Shown: piece by piece, positions 30,961 to 43,400 of the stretch
Layout: each line of letters begins with the position of its first letter
Numbering within the stretch: the first letter of the stretch is position 1
Assembly (NCBI GenBank): GCA_036557225.1
Contig: DATBHX010000030.1
Span: 1-64,000 of the forward strand
Direction: 5' to 3'
Source of the DNA: Angelobacter sp036557225
GTDB lineage: Bacteria; Acidobacteriota; Terriglobia; Terriglobales; Acidobacteriaceae
DNA: 64,000 bases
Notes under the pieces: generated by a model
The model's database searches: none
Told to the model about the DNA's origin: nothing
The model's input: only the letters and a program-made list of their open reading frames with translations
Made by a program: the position numbers and the translations under genes

Positions 30961-32682
30961 CTACGACGCCATGCTTCTCCGATTCGCTGCCAGGCTCTCC
31001 ATCAGCGCCCTGAACCGCGGATGGTCTTTGAGCGACGCAAAATCCGGATCATGCTCCATCCACTCAATGTGGCCGAAGCCTTTGTGGTACGCCTTTTCCA
31101 GGCAGTCGATTGCCTTGTCCGTGGCGCCCACCAACGCGTAGTCGCAGGCGACGTTGTACAGCACTGACGGCTCTTCCGGATCCATGGCCAGAGCGCGGTC
31201 GGCCCACTCCATGGCCAGGGCACTCTCCCCCAGTCCGATCAGCGAGCCGGACTTCATATAGACCGCGCGCACGTCATCAGGGTGAAGCTGGAGGTGCCGG
31301 TCCACGCGCTCCAGGCACTCGACAAATGCCGCGCGCGCTTCCGTCATGCGGCCGAGCGCACGGAAGCACAGGCCACGCAGCGAGACAGCCTGAAAGTCGT
31401 CTGGATTGACCTCACTGGCCTTGCCGAACAGCACCGCGGCTTTTTCAAACTGTCCCTGGGCGAAGCAGGCGCGGCCGTAGAAGTAGTAGGCCTCGAACAG
31501 ATCTGTGCTTAGGTCCAGCGCGGTCTCAAATTCTTCGTGCGCGGCATCATAGTTGTGGTTCAAAAACTCCGCCAGCCCCAGCGAGGCATGCGCCGCCGGA
31601 GAAACCGGATCAAGCTCCACCGCTCGCCGGCTCGCCGACACCGCTTCACGCAAGTTGTCTTCCGTGGCTTCAAACCACGTATAAAGAAAGGAGCAGCAGT
31701 CGGCCACGCCGGCATAGGCGCGGGTATAGTTCGGATCAATCACAATGGCGCGGGCAAACATCTGCCGGGCATACTCCAGGCTCTGGCGGCGCAGCTGATA
31801 GAAGAACTGCCGTCCCCGCAGGTAGTAGTCGTACGCCTGTATGTTGCGCGTGGGGACCTTTTCGATTTCGTACTTCTCTTCTTCGGTGAGCATCACTCGC
31901 AGCGCTCCGGCAATGCTTTGAGCGATCTCTGCCTGGATGGCAAAAACGTCTTCAAGCCGTCGATCATAGCGTTCCGCCCACACGGCATGGCCTGTGCTGG
32001 TGTCAGACAGGCGGGCCGTGATGCGCAGCCGTTCGCCTGCGCGGCGTATGCTGCCTTCCAGAACAAAGGCGGCGTTGAGCTGCCGGCCGACTTCGGTCAC
32101 CGAGACCGGCGTGTTGCGAAATGCCAGCGCCGCGGAGCGTGGAAAAAGACGCAGGCCGCGGATCTTCTCCAGTTCGGTGATTACATCTTCCGTCATGCCG
32201 TCGCGAAAGTATTCGTCTTCTTTGTTGCCGCTCAGGTTTTCAAAATAGAGCACGGCAACAGACTTGGCGTGGGGCAGCTCGTTGGCGCTTGTGTCCGCTT
32301 CAGCATGATGCGCGGTCCCGTTTCCATTCGTCGGAAGCGAAGCAGCTTCCGTTTTGATTTCTTCCACGGTCGCAATAAAGCGGTAGCCGACACGCGGCAC
32401 GGTCTCGATGTAACACTCGCGCCCTGCGAAGCACTCGCCCAGGGCTTTACGCAGCAGCGAGATGTTCTTGTTCAGATTATTTTCTTCAACGATCGTGCCC
32501 GGCCATACCTGGCTGAGCAGGTCTTCCTTGGTCAGCAGGCGTCCGGCGTGCTCTACCAACAGACACAACGTTTCGAAAGCTTTGAGCTGCAGTGGGACTT
32601 CTACTCCGTCGCGGAGCAGGCGGTGCTCAGAGGTATCAAGGTGAAAGGGCCCAAACTGATAGATCGCACAACTTCTCGGCAT
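30961..32682 (-). CDS. Winged-helix regulator with TolB-N-like and TPR domains
   Basis: This 573-residue protein starts with an OmpR-type winged helix (about 5-105; LKAFETLCLLVEHAGRLLTK, NNLNKNISLLRKALGE). A FlgO/TolB-N-like domain follows (KSVAVLYFENLSGNKEDEYFRDGMTEDVITELEKI, about 135-275), then six or more TPR-like helical repeats to the C-terminus (YAGVADCCSFLYT, PAAHASLGLAEFLNHNYDAA). There is no receiver domain or transmembrane helix, so the signal is probably sensed by the TPR part. Four CACAAA words and a pair of 13-bp direct repeats stand just upstream of its ATG and may be its own operator. Confidence 0.9.
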   Translation of the reverse strand: MPRSCAIYQFGPFHLDTSEHRLLRDGVEVPLQLKAFETLCLLVEHAGRLLTKEDLLSQVWPGTIVEENNLNKNISLLRKALGECFAGRECYIETVPRVGYRFIATVEEIKTEAASLPTNGNGTAHHAEADTSANELPHAKSVAVLYFENLSGNKEDEYFRDGMTEDVITELEKIRGLRLFPRSAALAFRNTPVSVTEVGRQLNAAFVLEGSIRRAGERLRITARLSDTSTGHAVWAERYDRRLEDVFAIQAEIAQSIAGALRVMLTEEEKYEIEKVPTRNIQAYDYYLRGRQFFYQLRRQSLEYARQMFARAIVIDPNYTRAYAGVADCCSFLYTWFEATEDNLREAVSASRRAVELDPVSPAAHASLGLAEFLNHNYDAAHEEFETALDLSTDLFEAYYFYGRACFAQGQFEKAAVLFGKASEVNPDDFQAVSLRGLCFRALGRMTEARAAFVECLERVDRHLQLHPDDVRAVYMKSGSLIGLGESALAMEWADRALAMDPEEPSVLYNVACDYALVGATDKAIDCLEKAYHKGFGHIEWMEHDPDFASLKDHPRFRALMESLAANRRSMAS

Positions 32683-32689
32683 AGCTTCC

Positions 32690-32736
32690 TCACAAACTCA
32701 CAAATAAGTCACAAATACGGCCAATAAGTCACAAAA
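32690..32736. promoter_or_regulatory. Direct repeats upstream of the winged-helix regulator
   Basis: AATAAGTCACAAA occurs at 32703-32715 and 32723-32735, exactly 20 bp apart. CACAAA occurs four times in the stretch. Winged-helix regulators of the OmpR type bind direct repeats spaced by whole helical turns. A simple word-repeat origin is the alternative. Confidence 0.45.
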
Positions 32737-32986
32737 ACTCAAGTTCAACGGAAGGACTCCGGGCAACGCCTTGATGCCTAATGACTGTGGGGGTTGAGCA
32801 CTTGCCTTTATGTGGCAAAGATGCCCAGCTTCTCCAATTCGATTCAAAAAAAGTAGGAGAAGGTCAGTGACAAATTTTTATTCTTATCCGGAAACGCATG
32901 AGCCGAACTCGTCGGCGATTTCAGCCGTCTTTTACGCTGTGCGGCGCCAGCCCTGGGACCACTGGGCGACGAAAGCATTGGACGTG

Positions 32987-33445
32987 ATGAAGCGCATGCT
33001 GTTTATGGCCCTGGTGGCAGCGTCATTGCTGGCTCTATTGCAGCCCGCCGCGGCCGAGGGGCGCACCTATGAAGTCCTTTCGGCCGACGTGCCCTTCAAA
33101 TTCGCTGTTGGTGACCGTACTTTCGGTCCCGGACATTATCAATTTATCTTTGCCGCAACAAACCTGGTGGTGCTGCGCGATGCCCGTCAGCACGTTGTCG
33201 CCTCGTTCGTGACCAAGTGGGTCGATACCAGCACCCCGATGACCGAGACCAAGCTGGTGTTCGATACGCCCGAGAACAAGCGCGCACGGCTTACACAGAT
33301 CCGCATTCAAAGCCGTTCGCAGGCCCTGGAGTTTGTGGGCGAAGAGCTGGCCATGCGCTCGCTTCAGCCACCCATCAGTGCCCCTGTGGATGCCTTTTTC
33401 TCCTTCACTCTGAGAAATGACACTGGCGTCCGGATGGCGTACTAG
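32987..33445 (+). CDS. Secreted protein of unknown function
   Basis: The product has 152 residues. From the ATG at 32987 it begins with a signal peptide (MKRMLFMALVAASLLALLQPAAA). The mature part, TYEVLSADVPFKFAVGDRTFGPGHYQFIFA, continues as a mainly beta-structured domain. I recall this type of small exported domain in acidobacterial genomes but know no function. The frame continues upstream to 32810 without supporting signal. The gene is divergent from the winged-helix regulator across a 304-base gap and may be one of its targets. Confidence 0.75.
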   Translation: MKRMLFMALVAASLLALLQPAAAEGRTYEVLSADVPFKFAVGDRTFGPGHYQFIFAATNLVVLRDARQHVVASFVTKWVDTSTPMTETKLVFDTPENKRARLTQIRIQSRSQALEFVGEELAMRSLQPPISAPVDAFFSFTLRNDTGVRMAY

Positions 33446-33601
33446 CGGTTACAGAGTTGAGAAAGTCGGCGGTGACATCAACATTGTGTCCTTGGACTGG
33501 GGAAGTCCCTCTCGTCGGGCGGCGTGCAGTTTGCGCCGCCCGTTTTTTCGTTCTGCAAAGAATTCTGCGACGAAAAACCTTCAGATATTGCCCTACAGCC
33601 T

Positions 33602-36076
<2,475 letters not shown>

Positions 36077-36192
36077 GGTGCCCGCCTCTCTTTAAGACAC
36101 ACCAATGCAACGGCTCAGGCGTTCCTTCTTTGCATTACGATCACCAGAAGAAAAAAGTTGCAGCTTTTTTCGCGATCGCCCGCGGGTTCTCC

Positions 36193-36534
36193 TCAACGCT
36201 TTTCTACGATCAGCTCCTGGCAGGTAATGCAGTAGCGGCTCCAGGGTACCGCGTTCAGCCGGGCCAGGCTGATCTCCTGCTCGCAGTTCAGGCAGTTGCC
36301 AAACGTACCTTCGCGAATCCGCCCGATGGCAGCTTCCACCAGCGCCAGCAACCCGCGCTCCTGCGCCTTTTGCAGGAACGCCATTTCCTTGGACTGGGAA
36401 AAGTTGGCGCGGTCTCCTTCGTCGCGCCCAAAATCATGGGCGTCATGCCGCTCCTCGGTGCTCTGGCTGCGCCGTAAGTCGTCGCGCTTTTTCACCAGGA
36501 TCGCTTCAAATTTTGCCAGTTGGGCCTTATCCAT
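36193..36534 (-). CDS. DksA/TraR-family zinc-finger protein
   Basis: The product has 113 residues: an N-terminal coiled-coil part (LAKFEAILVKKRDDLRRS) and a four-cysteine zinc finger with C81, C84, C102 and C105 (GNCLNCEQEISLARLNAVPWSRYCITCQELI). DksA-like proteins bind the secondary channel of RNA polymerase and modulate transcription, often with ppGpp. The coiled-coil tip has acidic residues (HDFGRDEGDRA), though less like the DxxDxA motif of true DksA. It is probably a paralogue with a regulatory role. Confidence 0.9.
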   Translation of the reverse strand: MDKAQLAKFEAILVKKRDDLRRSQSTEERHDAHDFGRDEGDRANFSQSKEMAFLQKAQERGLLALVEAAIGRIREGTFGNCLNCEQEISLARLNAVPWSRYCITCQELIVEKR

Positions 36535-36585
36535 GCGCTTTCATCCGGAAGTGTGTCTTTGGGCCGAAGAATCAAATATATATTG

Positions 36586-38001
36586 TTACACTTTTGCCTT
36601 GTTTCGTGCTCCCCGCCAGTACAGTGCAAGGCCAATTCCAATGAACCCCACTGTGCTGGCCGTGAGCTTGGCTGCCCACACAATCTTATTCTCCCCGCCC
36701 GGTGGGACTGCTGCCAGTAACATGGAGCCAAGCGTAATCAGAAAAGCGAGCGATCCGGCGAGCCAGATTCCGGCCTTTCCTCCCGGCACTAACACTGTCC
36801 CGCTTTCTTTGCGGTTTGATCGATAGGCCAGTTTGATCGCCGCCGCATACATGTAAAGGAAAGGAATAAAGTAGAGAATGACTGACATGCTTACCAGAAA
36901 CTGGTAAGCGCCAATCACTGTCGCATTGATCTGCGATAGCACCAGGATCGCTGCCGAAAACCCGGCTTGAATCAGGATGGATATGTAGGGCGTTCTCCAG
37001 CGCGGATGAATCTTGCCGAAGAAAGAAGGCAGATAGCTGTCAATACCTGCAACAAAGGGCACGCGCGCTACGCCGGCCACCGTCGCGCCGACGCCGCCGG
37101 CATTTCCCACCGTAACCAGAAGAGCAGCAATCACGCCGAACCATGCGATCCCCAGCATGGCCGAGCTGCCGCTGATGCCCTGAAATACTCCATTGCGCAC
37201 ATCAGTGTTCTCTGGCGACTGCAATGACAGCAACGCCACGGTGGCGATCACGTAGATCAGCGCAATCAACACCGTGGAAGCATAGATGGCGCGCGGGAAA
37301 GTCTTGCGCGGCTCGCGCACCTCTTCGCTCATGGCGCACACCAATTCCATTCCGGTAAAGGCAAAAGCAATGTTCGACCAGAAATTTACCGTGTCCCAAT
37401 TCCACACCGGGAACGAGGACTTCCATGAGAAATGCGTAGCGCTGCCGTGATGGATCCACAGGTAACCGCCGAGCCCCACCAGCATTAACAGAGGAACATA
37501 GGTGGCAACGCCGCCGGCATTCTGCAGCCATTTCCCAACATCGAGGCCGACTAGATTAAGAATGACCGCGATCGCCAGCAAACCGATCGATGCCGCCAAT
37601 AGATAGGAGGGGCTGGTTGCCAGATGCCCCCACTTCGGACCGCCAATGTAAACCGACATGGCCACGCTGGCGGTCAGCAATCCGGGAAAGTAGAAGAACG
37701 TGTAGATCCAGTAGGCCCAGCCGGCAACAAAGCCGTGAAAGTCGCCAAACGCCTCTTTGCTCCACACGTACAATCCGCCTTCCGCGGGATAGCGCGTGGA
37801 TAGCTCAATGATGATCAGAGCTGTAGGAAGAAAGAAGAGGACGGCGGCCAGCACCCACAAGCTGATGGATGAAGTACCGTTGTGCGCGGCGGCGGCAATC
37901 CAGCGTGGTCCCAGCACGGCGGCAATGTTGAACAGCAGCACGTCCCAGAAGCCCATGGCGCGACGCAGCTGCGATTTTGCTGTGAGGGTCTCCTCAGCCA
38001 T
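36586..38001 (-). CDS. APC-family amino-acid permease
   Basis: This 471-residue transporter has twelve predicted helices. The N-terminus carries the APC signature GFWDVLLFNIAAVLGPRWIAAAAHNG, then STRYPAEGGLYVWSKEAFGDFHGFVAGWAYWIYTF, which resembles the GABA permease/YjeH group. MELVCAMSEEVREPRKTFPRAI is the conserved segment of helix 6. It would import an amino acid or polyamine with protons or by exchange. The gene is 51 bases upstream of the DksA-like gene in the same direction, so they may share a transcript. Substrate unknown. Confidence 0.92.
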   Translation of the reverse strand: MAEETLTAKSQLRRAMGFWDVLLFNIAAVLGPRWIAAAAHNGTSSISLWVLAAVLFFLPTALIIIELSTRYPAEGGLYVWSKEAFGDFHGFVAGWAYWIYTFFYFPGLLTASVAMSVYIGGPKWGHLATSPSYLLAASIGLLAIAVILNLVGLDVGKWLQNAGGVATYVPLLMLVGLGGYLWIHHGSATHFSWKSSFPVWNWDTVNFWSNIAFAFTGMELVCAMSEEVREPRKTFPRAIYASTVLIALIYVIATVALLSLQSPENTDVRNGVFQGISGSSAMLGIAWFGVIAALLVTVGNAGGVGATVAGVARVPFVAGIDSYLPSFFGKIHPRWRTPYISILIQAGFSAAILVLSQINATVIGAYQFLVSMSVILYFIPFLYMYAAAIKLAYRSNRKESGTVLVPGGKAGIWLAGSLAFLITLGSMLLAAVPPGGENKIVWAAKLTASTVGFIGIGLALYWRGARNKAKV

Positions 38002-38091
38002 TCAATCCTTTCCCGAAACTGTCAAGGATTAGCGAGCGACTATTCTACCGTGCCCGCACAAGAACGCCCTGGCTCGACGTAGAAAAAAGCC

Positions 38092-38122
38092 CGCAAAAGA
38101 AAAAGGCCGCATCGAGCGGCCT
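38092..38122 (-). terminator. Intrinsic terminator after the surface protein gene
   Basis: AGGCCGC and GCGGCCT pair around a five-base loop, and on the minus strand a T-rich tract follows. It lies 26 bases after the stop of the LPxTA protein gene. Confidence 0.8.
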
Positions 38123-38147
38123 GGATGGCTATCGTTGCTGCCAGGAT

Positions 38148-39155
38148 CTATCTACGGAACCTTCTTACCAGCAGCCCGATTCCCCCGCTCACCACGCCCA
38201 GCAGACCCAGCAAGGGCAGGAATGTCGCTGTCGAGGGCAGCTTGCTCTTGCCCTGCGCATCATTGGATTGCTGATTAGGATTCACCTGGGGAGTCGTCGC
38301 GCCGGCCGTGGCATTCGCGCCAGCAGGCTGCCCTTGTGTGGTATCGGTTGGCGGCGGAGTCCCAGTCTGTTGGCCAGCGGTTCCGCTCTGCGACGGCTGC
38401 TGTCCAGCCGGCGTCGTGCCCTGTGCCGTTGTTGTGGAAGGGGGAGCACTCTGTGGCTGGTTCCCAACAGGAGCCCCGCCTTGTGTGAGTCCACTCGGCA
38501 TTGCGCTTGAGCCCAGTGGCGGCATGTTTTTGGCGACGGTTACGCTGGGCTTGCTGCTGAGCATCTGCTCAACGTCCTGGTTGGTCAGCGTCCGCGCGCT
38601 CAATCCTGCTTTACCGGCTTTAAATTGCGCCGCTACCTCGCCCAGGCTTGCGCTGCTTCCGCTGGGCATTGCGGCTGACGCGGAGGGGCCAACGTCAAAG
38701 TAAGCTTTCCCTTCCGGCTCTGGCGCAGCGGCTTCCGGAGCCGCATTCTCTGCTGGAGCCGCGTTCTCTGCGGGTACGGTCCCGCCAGGCGCATTGGATG
38801 CAGGTACTGCGACCGGGGCATTCGCTGGAACAGCACCGGTGCTGGGCAGGACCGTCATCGGCTGCACGCCAGGCTGGCTGTAATACACAACGGTATCGTT
38901 CGATGGCAACGTGCTGGGCAGAGGCGCGGAGTTGCTGATGCCAGCCCGGCCGGCATTGCTGATACCCGCGGTAGGCGCAGGTGCGGCAAAGGTCAGCACC
39001 GGAGTGGTTGGCCCAGCGCCCTGCATGACCGTGGTTGTCCCATTCAATACCGGAACGCCGTTGTATGTCCCAGTGATTACCTGCGTGAGAGAAGTCCGGC
39101 TAAGCCCGACCGTCGCCCACAGAAAAACTGCTGTTATTAAGAACCTGCGAGACAT
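38148..39155 (-). CDS. Surface protein with LPxTA-type C-terminal sorting signal
   Basis: This 335-residue protein has a signal peptide (MSRRFLITAVFLWATVGLS), a low-complexity Ala/Pro/Val-rich first half, and a Thr/Gln/Pro/Gly-rich linker at about 200-300. The tail has LPSTA at residues 306-310, a hydrophobic stretch (TFLPLLGLLGVVSGGIGLLV) and the basic end RRFRR. The tail has the tripartite layout of sortase substrates (LPxTG, hydrophobic helix, positive end), although with A for G. Gram-negative Acidobacteriota carry several such tails, whose processing enzyme is poorly known. No sortase gene is in the window. It ends with a strong terminator. Confidence 0.8.
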   Translation of the reverse strand: MSRRFLITAVFLWATVGLSRTSLTQVITGTYNGVPVLNGTTTVMQGAGPTTPVLTFAAPAPTAGISNAGRAGISNSAPLPSTLPSNDTVVYYSQPGVQPMTVLPSTGAVPANAPVAVPASNAPGGTVPAENAAPAENAAPEAAAPEPEGKAYFDVGPSASAAMPSGSSASLGEVAAQFKAGKAGLSARTLTNQDVEQMLSSKPSVTVAKNMPPLGSSAMPSGLTQGGAPVGNQPQSAPPSTTTAQGTTPAGQQPSQSGTAGQQTGTPPPTDTTQGQPAGANATAGATTPQVNPNQQSNDAQGKSKLPSTATFLPLLGLLGVVSGGIGLLVRRFRR

Positions 39156-39321
39156 GGTTCACCCCGTCAGATGGTTTACCCCATCAGACACTCTTACACT
39201 CATAGGATTACGAAAGAGTTAACCGGGGATGCCAGAAGGAGCACTCAGCCTCAGCATTCAGCACTCAGCCAAAACAGCGCATGATTCGAAAATTTAAGAA
39301 TGCACGCGACCGTGAAAAAAG

Positions 39322-40338
39322 CTAGCTTCCCACAAACCGTGCGTACAGGCTGCGCGCCACAGCCGTGTCATTGGTCCCTTTGATGATGGCACGGCCGTCA
39401 GGGAAGAGGGTCATTTCGTAAGGATCGCGCCAAAACTTGAGCACAAAGGCGTTGTGTTTGACCGTGCCATGTGCGCCCAGCCGGCTGGACATCTCAACGA
39501 AGTTCACTGGCCGCGCACGTTCGTGGATCTGCACCGAGTTTCTCCCGCACAGCGTGATCTGCGGACGGCGCTCGCCGGCTAGGTGGGGAAACTCATGCCG
39601 TTCGCAAGTCTGGCAGCCGGGGCGTGGCTTGTCGGCAGCGATCTCTGCTTGTTCGTTGCTCCAGACATCGAAGGAGAGTAATGTGCGCCGCAGCTTGTCT
39701 TTGGCGCCGACCAGAAACTTGATGGCCTCGGTGGCCTGGATCGACCCAATCAGGTTCACCGCGCTGTTCAGGATTCCCGCCGTATCACAGGTTTCCACGG
39801 TTCCCTCCGGCGGAGACGGAAACATACAAGCCAGACATGCGGTCTCGCCGGGAATTACGTTCATCGTGACGGCGTAGGCGGCCACAGCAGCGGCGTAAAT
39901 CCATGGCTTGCCGTGCTTTACAGCAAAATCATTGATGAGGTAGCGGGTCTCAAAATTGTCGGTGGCATCCAGGATCAGATCGGTTTCGCTGAGCAATGTC
40001 TCGGCATTCTCCGGCGTCAGGTCGGCGACGTCCGGCGTTACCTCGACGTCAGAGTTGAAAGCAGCTATCTTTTTGGCCGCAGCCACGGCTTTGGGTAACG
40101 ATTCAGCGGCATCCGCTTCATCAAACAGGGTTTGCCGTTGCAAATTGCTGGGTTCCACGTAGTCCCGGTCGATAATCCGCAACCGCCCCACGCCTGCCCG
40201 GGCCAGCAACCCTGAGACACAAGCCCCCGTCGCTCCACAGCCGACGATGGTCGCCCTTCCCTCAGCCAATCTGGCTTGTCCCTCTGGGCCAATTCCGGGA
40301 AATAACACCTGGCGGGAGTATCGATCGTCAAACCGCAT
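39322..40338 (-). CDS. ThiF/MoeB-type E1-like adenylyltransferase
   Basis: This 338-residue protein has the nucleotide-binding loop ATIVGCGATGACVSGLLARAGVGRLRIID, the downstream RQTLFDE and DATDNFETRYLIN motifs, and two zinc-binding cysteine pairs (CLACMFP and GCQTCERHEF). The C-terminal 70 residues (IHERARPVNFVEM, LFPDGRAIIKGTNDTAVARSLYA) form a small domain common in MoeB-like proteins of this type. It would adenylate the C-terminal Gly-Gly of a ThiS/MoaD-like sulfur carrier. Which carrier is not shown here. A TATAAT box lies nine bases before the ATG, so the mRNA is probably almost leaderless. Confidence 0.9.
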   Translation of the reverse strand: MRFDDRYSRQVLFPGIGPEGQARLAEGRATIVGCGATGACVSGLLARAGVGRLRIIDRDYVEPSNLQRQTLFDEADAAESLPKAVAAAKKIAAFNSDVEVTPDVADLTPENAETLLSETDLILDATDNFETRYLINDFAVKHGKPWIYAAAVAAYAVTMNVIPGETACLACMFPSPPEGTVETCDTAGILNSAVNLIGSIQATEAIKFLVGAKDKLRRTLLSFDVWSNEQAEIAADKPRPGCQTCERHEFPHLAGERRPQITLCGRNSVQIHERARPVNFVEMSSRLGAHGTVKHNAFVLKFWRDPYEMTLFPDGRAIIKGTNDTAVARSLYARFVGS

Positions 40339-40347
40339 AACACATTT

Positions 40348-40353
40348 ATTATA
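40348..40353 (-). promoter_or_regulatory. -10 box of the ThiF-like gene, nearly leaderless
   Basis: The minus strand reads TATAAT nine bases before the ATG at 40338, and no ribosome site fits in between. Transcription would begin about three bases before the start codon. Confidence 0.5.
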
Positions 40354-40418
40354 GGTGTTTACAGACTAGTAATTTAGTAAGGTTCCAGCGAGGGCATCGG
40401 CGCGAAGCTCGTTGGGGC

Positions 40419-43400
40419 ATGTACGTGCAACTAAGGTCCAAGCTGCTGCCATCGAAGTACACAAGCCGATCTCAAAATAAGGGGCAAATATTGCCACGCT
40501 TCCGACCAGTGTGCCTGGCCTTCGCGCTATGCCTTGGTGTGTGCGCGGCCCAGGACGCTACGCCCGGAAGCCAGGGCGCGCAGAGCGGGGGCCAGCGTCC
40601 TCCCGTCCAGGACACGGTTCCGCCCCTGGCAGCGCCTGTGCAACCCACCCGTCCCGCTCAGCCCGCAGCTGCTTCCTCCGTTGTCCCTGCACTCAACCTC
40701 AACAGCCTGCAGGGAAGTAAGGTCGCGGCCATCCAGATCAACAGCCCGGGAGTGGACAATTCTGAGAGCCTTGTGCCGCTCCTGCCTCAGAAAGCCAACG
40801 AACCGCTGGACAAGACGAAGGTCCGCCGCTCCGTGCAGACCCTTTATGACACCGGCCGCTTTGCCGAAATCCAGGTGGAAGCGCAACGTACGCCCCAGGG
40901 GGACGTGGTGCTGGTGTTTGCCGCGCGCGAAAACTACTTCTTCGGCTCGTTGCTGGCGGAAGGATCGCCGGGCAAACCGAGTGACAGCCAGCTAATCAAT
41001 GCCAGCAAGCTGAACCTGGGCGAGCAGTTTACTGAAGACAAGATCAAAGCCGGTATTGAGAACATGCAGCGATCGCTGCAGGATGCCGGATATTATCAAG
41101 CATCCATCAAGCCCTTTTACGAATGGGATTCTCATACCCAGCAGGTCAAAGTGCTTTTTGTGGTCGATCATGGCAAGCCCGCGCGCGTGGGCCTGGTGAA
41201 CGTGACGGGATCTCCAGGATACAGCGCGGAAGAAGTGCGCAACATCGCCAAGCTTCGTTCCGGCGACAAGGTAAACGGCACTAAGGTCACCACCGCTCTG
41301 CAGCGCCTGCGCAAGCGTTACCAGAAGCAGGACCGCCTGGAAGCCCAGGTCATTCTTACGCAACGCGTCTATCGGCCTGAGACCAATCTGGTGGATTACA
41401 CCTTCGACATCAACCGCGGCCCGGTGGTCGACGTTAAAGTGGAGGGCGCAAGCTTACGCCAGGGCCAGGTCAAAAAACTGGTGCCGATTTATGAAGAGAG
41501 CGCGGTGGACGATGATCTGCTGAATGAAGGTGCGCGCAATATTCGCGACTATCTGCAAGGCAAGGGCTATTTTGACGTGAAGGTCACCTATGAGCAATCG
41601 CAGGACCCGCAGACGGAGCGACGCGACGTGATCTTTCATATCGAACGGAACCAGCGCCACAAGCTGGTGGTCCTGGATATTGAGGGTAATCACTATTTCC
41701 GCCGTGACGATCTGCGCGAGCGCATGCTCATGCAACCGGCCGGGGGATTGCTGCTCTATGGTTTGTTCAGCCAGTCCATCCTCGCGCGTGACGTGCAGTC
41801 GATTGAGTATCTTTACCGCGACAACGGGTTTCTCCAGGTGAAGGTCACGCCTGAAGTGGATGACAATTACGGCAAGAAGGGCCGCATTCGTGTCGTGCTG
41901 AACGTGAATGAAGGCCCGCAGACCACCGTGGGCAAGCTCACCATTCAGGGAAATGAGGCGCTGCCGGAGAGCCAGATTCGCGACATGATCTCGGCTTCAG
42001 AGGGCCAGCCGTATTCGGACTCCATGGTCATCGGCGACCAGACCAAGGTGATGAATAACTATTTCGATCTCGGCTTTCCCCAGGTGAAGTTTGAATACAC
42101 CACCGAGGCGCAGGCGGATAATCCCAACAAGATCGACGTGGCTTACAAGATCAGCGAGGGCCCGCAGAATTTTGTCGATCGCGTATTCATTGCCGGACTC
42201 AATTACACCCGGCCGTTTGTGGTGCAGCGCGAAGTCAAGATCGGCAGCGGTGACCGTCTCAGCCAGAGCCAGATGCTCGAGTCGCAGCGCCGGCTCTATG
42301 ATATGGGCATTTTCAACGAGGTGAACGTCGCAGTCCAAAATCCTGAAGGCGATACCACGCATAAGAACCTGAACTTCCAGCTCGCCGAAGCCCGGCGCTA
42401 CACCTTTAATTATGGTGTCGGCCTGGAAGTGCAGACGGGGCAGCCTGCCGGGGTCTCCAGCCCGCAGGGTGAGACCGGCGTGAGCGGCCGCGTATCGTTT
42501 GACGTGACGCGGCTTAACTTTCGCGGGCGCGACCATACCATTACCTTCAAGAGCCGTTATGGCAACCTGGAAAAACTGCTTCTGATCGGCTATCAGGCGC
42601 CACGCCTGTTTGATTCGCAGAAGCTCACGCTCGACTTCACCACCTTCTATCAGCAGACCAACGATGTGCGCACCTTTACCGCCAAACGGCTGGAAGGTTC
42701 CGCCTCCATCAAGCAGGATTTCAGCAAGTCCACCACGTTACTTTACCGGCTGATCTATCGCCGTGTGGATACTGACAACCTGGTGATTTCTGCCAACCTG
42801 ATTCCTTTGTTCTCGCAGCCTGTGCGCGTTGGTATGCCCGACTTCACCTATATTCGCGATACCCGTGACAATCCGATTGATTCGGTCAAGGGAACATTCA
42901 ATACCTTTGATCTGGGTGTGGCGTCAAAGGTATTTGGTTCGCAGGCGAGCTTCACCCGCGTAGTGGCGCAGAACTCCACTTACTATCAGTTCCACAAGCG
43001 CCGCTGGACTTTTGCGCGCAACACGCGCATCGGCGTGGAAGAGCCGTTTGCCAGCACGCTTTTTATTCCTCTGCCCGAACTCTTCTTTGCCGGCGGGCCC
43101 ACGTCGCATCGCGGCTTTGGCATCAACCAGGCCGGGCCGCGCGACTTGAGTACGGGCTTCCCTCTCGGCGGGCAGGCTCTCTTTCTGAACAACTTTGAGC
43201 TGCGTACGCCGCCGCTGCCGTTTCCTTTTGTCGGCAACAATCTGAGCGCGGTAGTGTTTCATGATATGGGCAACGTTTTTGCCACGGCGAGCGACATGGT
43301 CAACAACTTCTTTCGTTATACGCAGCCGGAGCGCAACACCTGCACGGTTCCTGGATCGTTGGTCTGCAACTTTAACTACGTTTCACATGCCATCGGCAGT

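Noticed and set aside
31537..32727. Plus-strand reading frame of 396 codons
   Set aside because: Antisense of the winged-helix/TPR regulator, which has clear domains.
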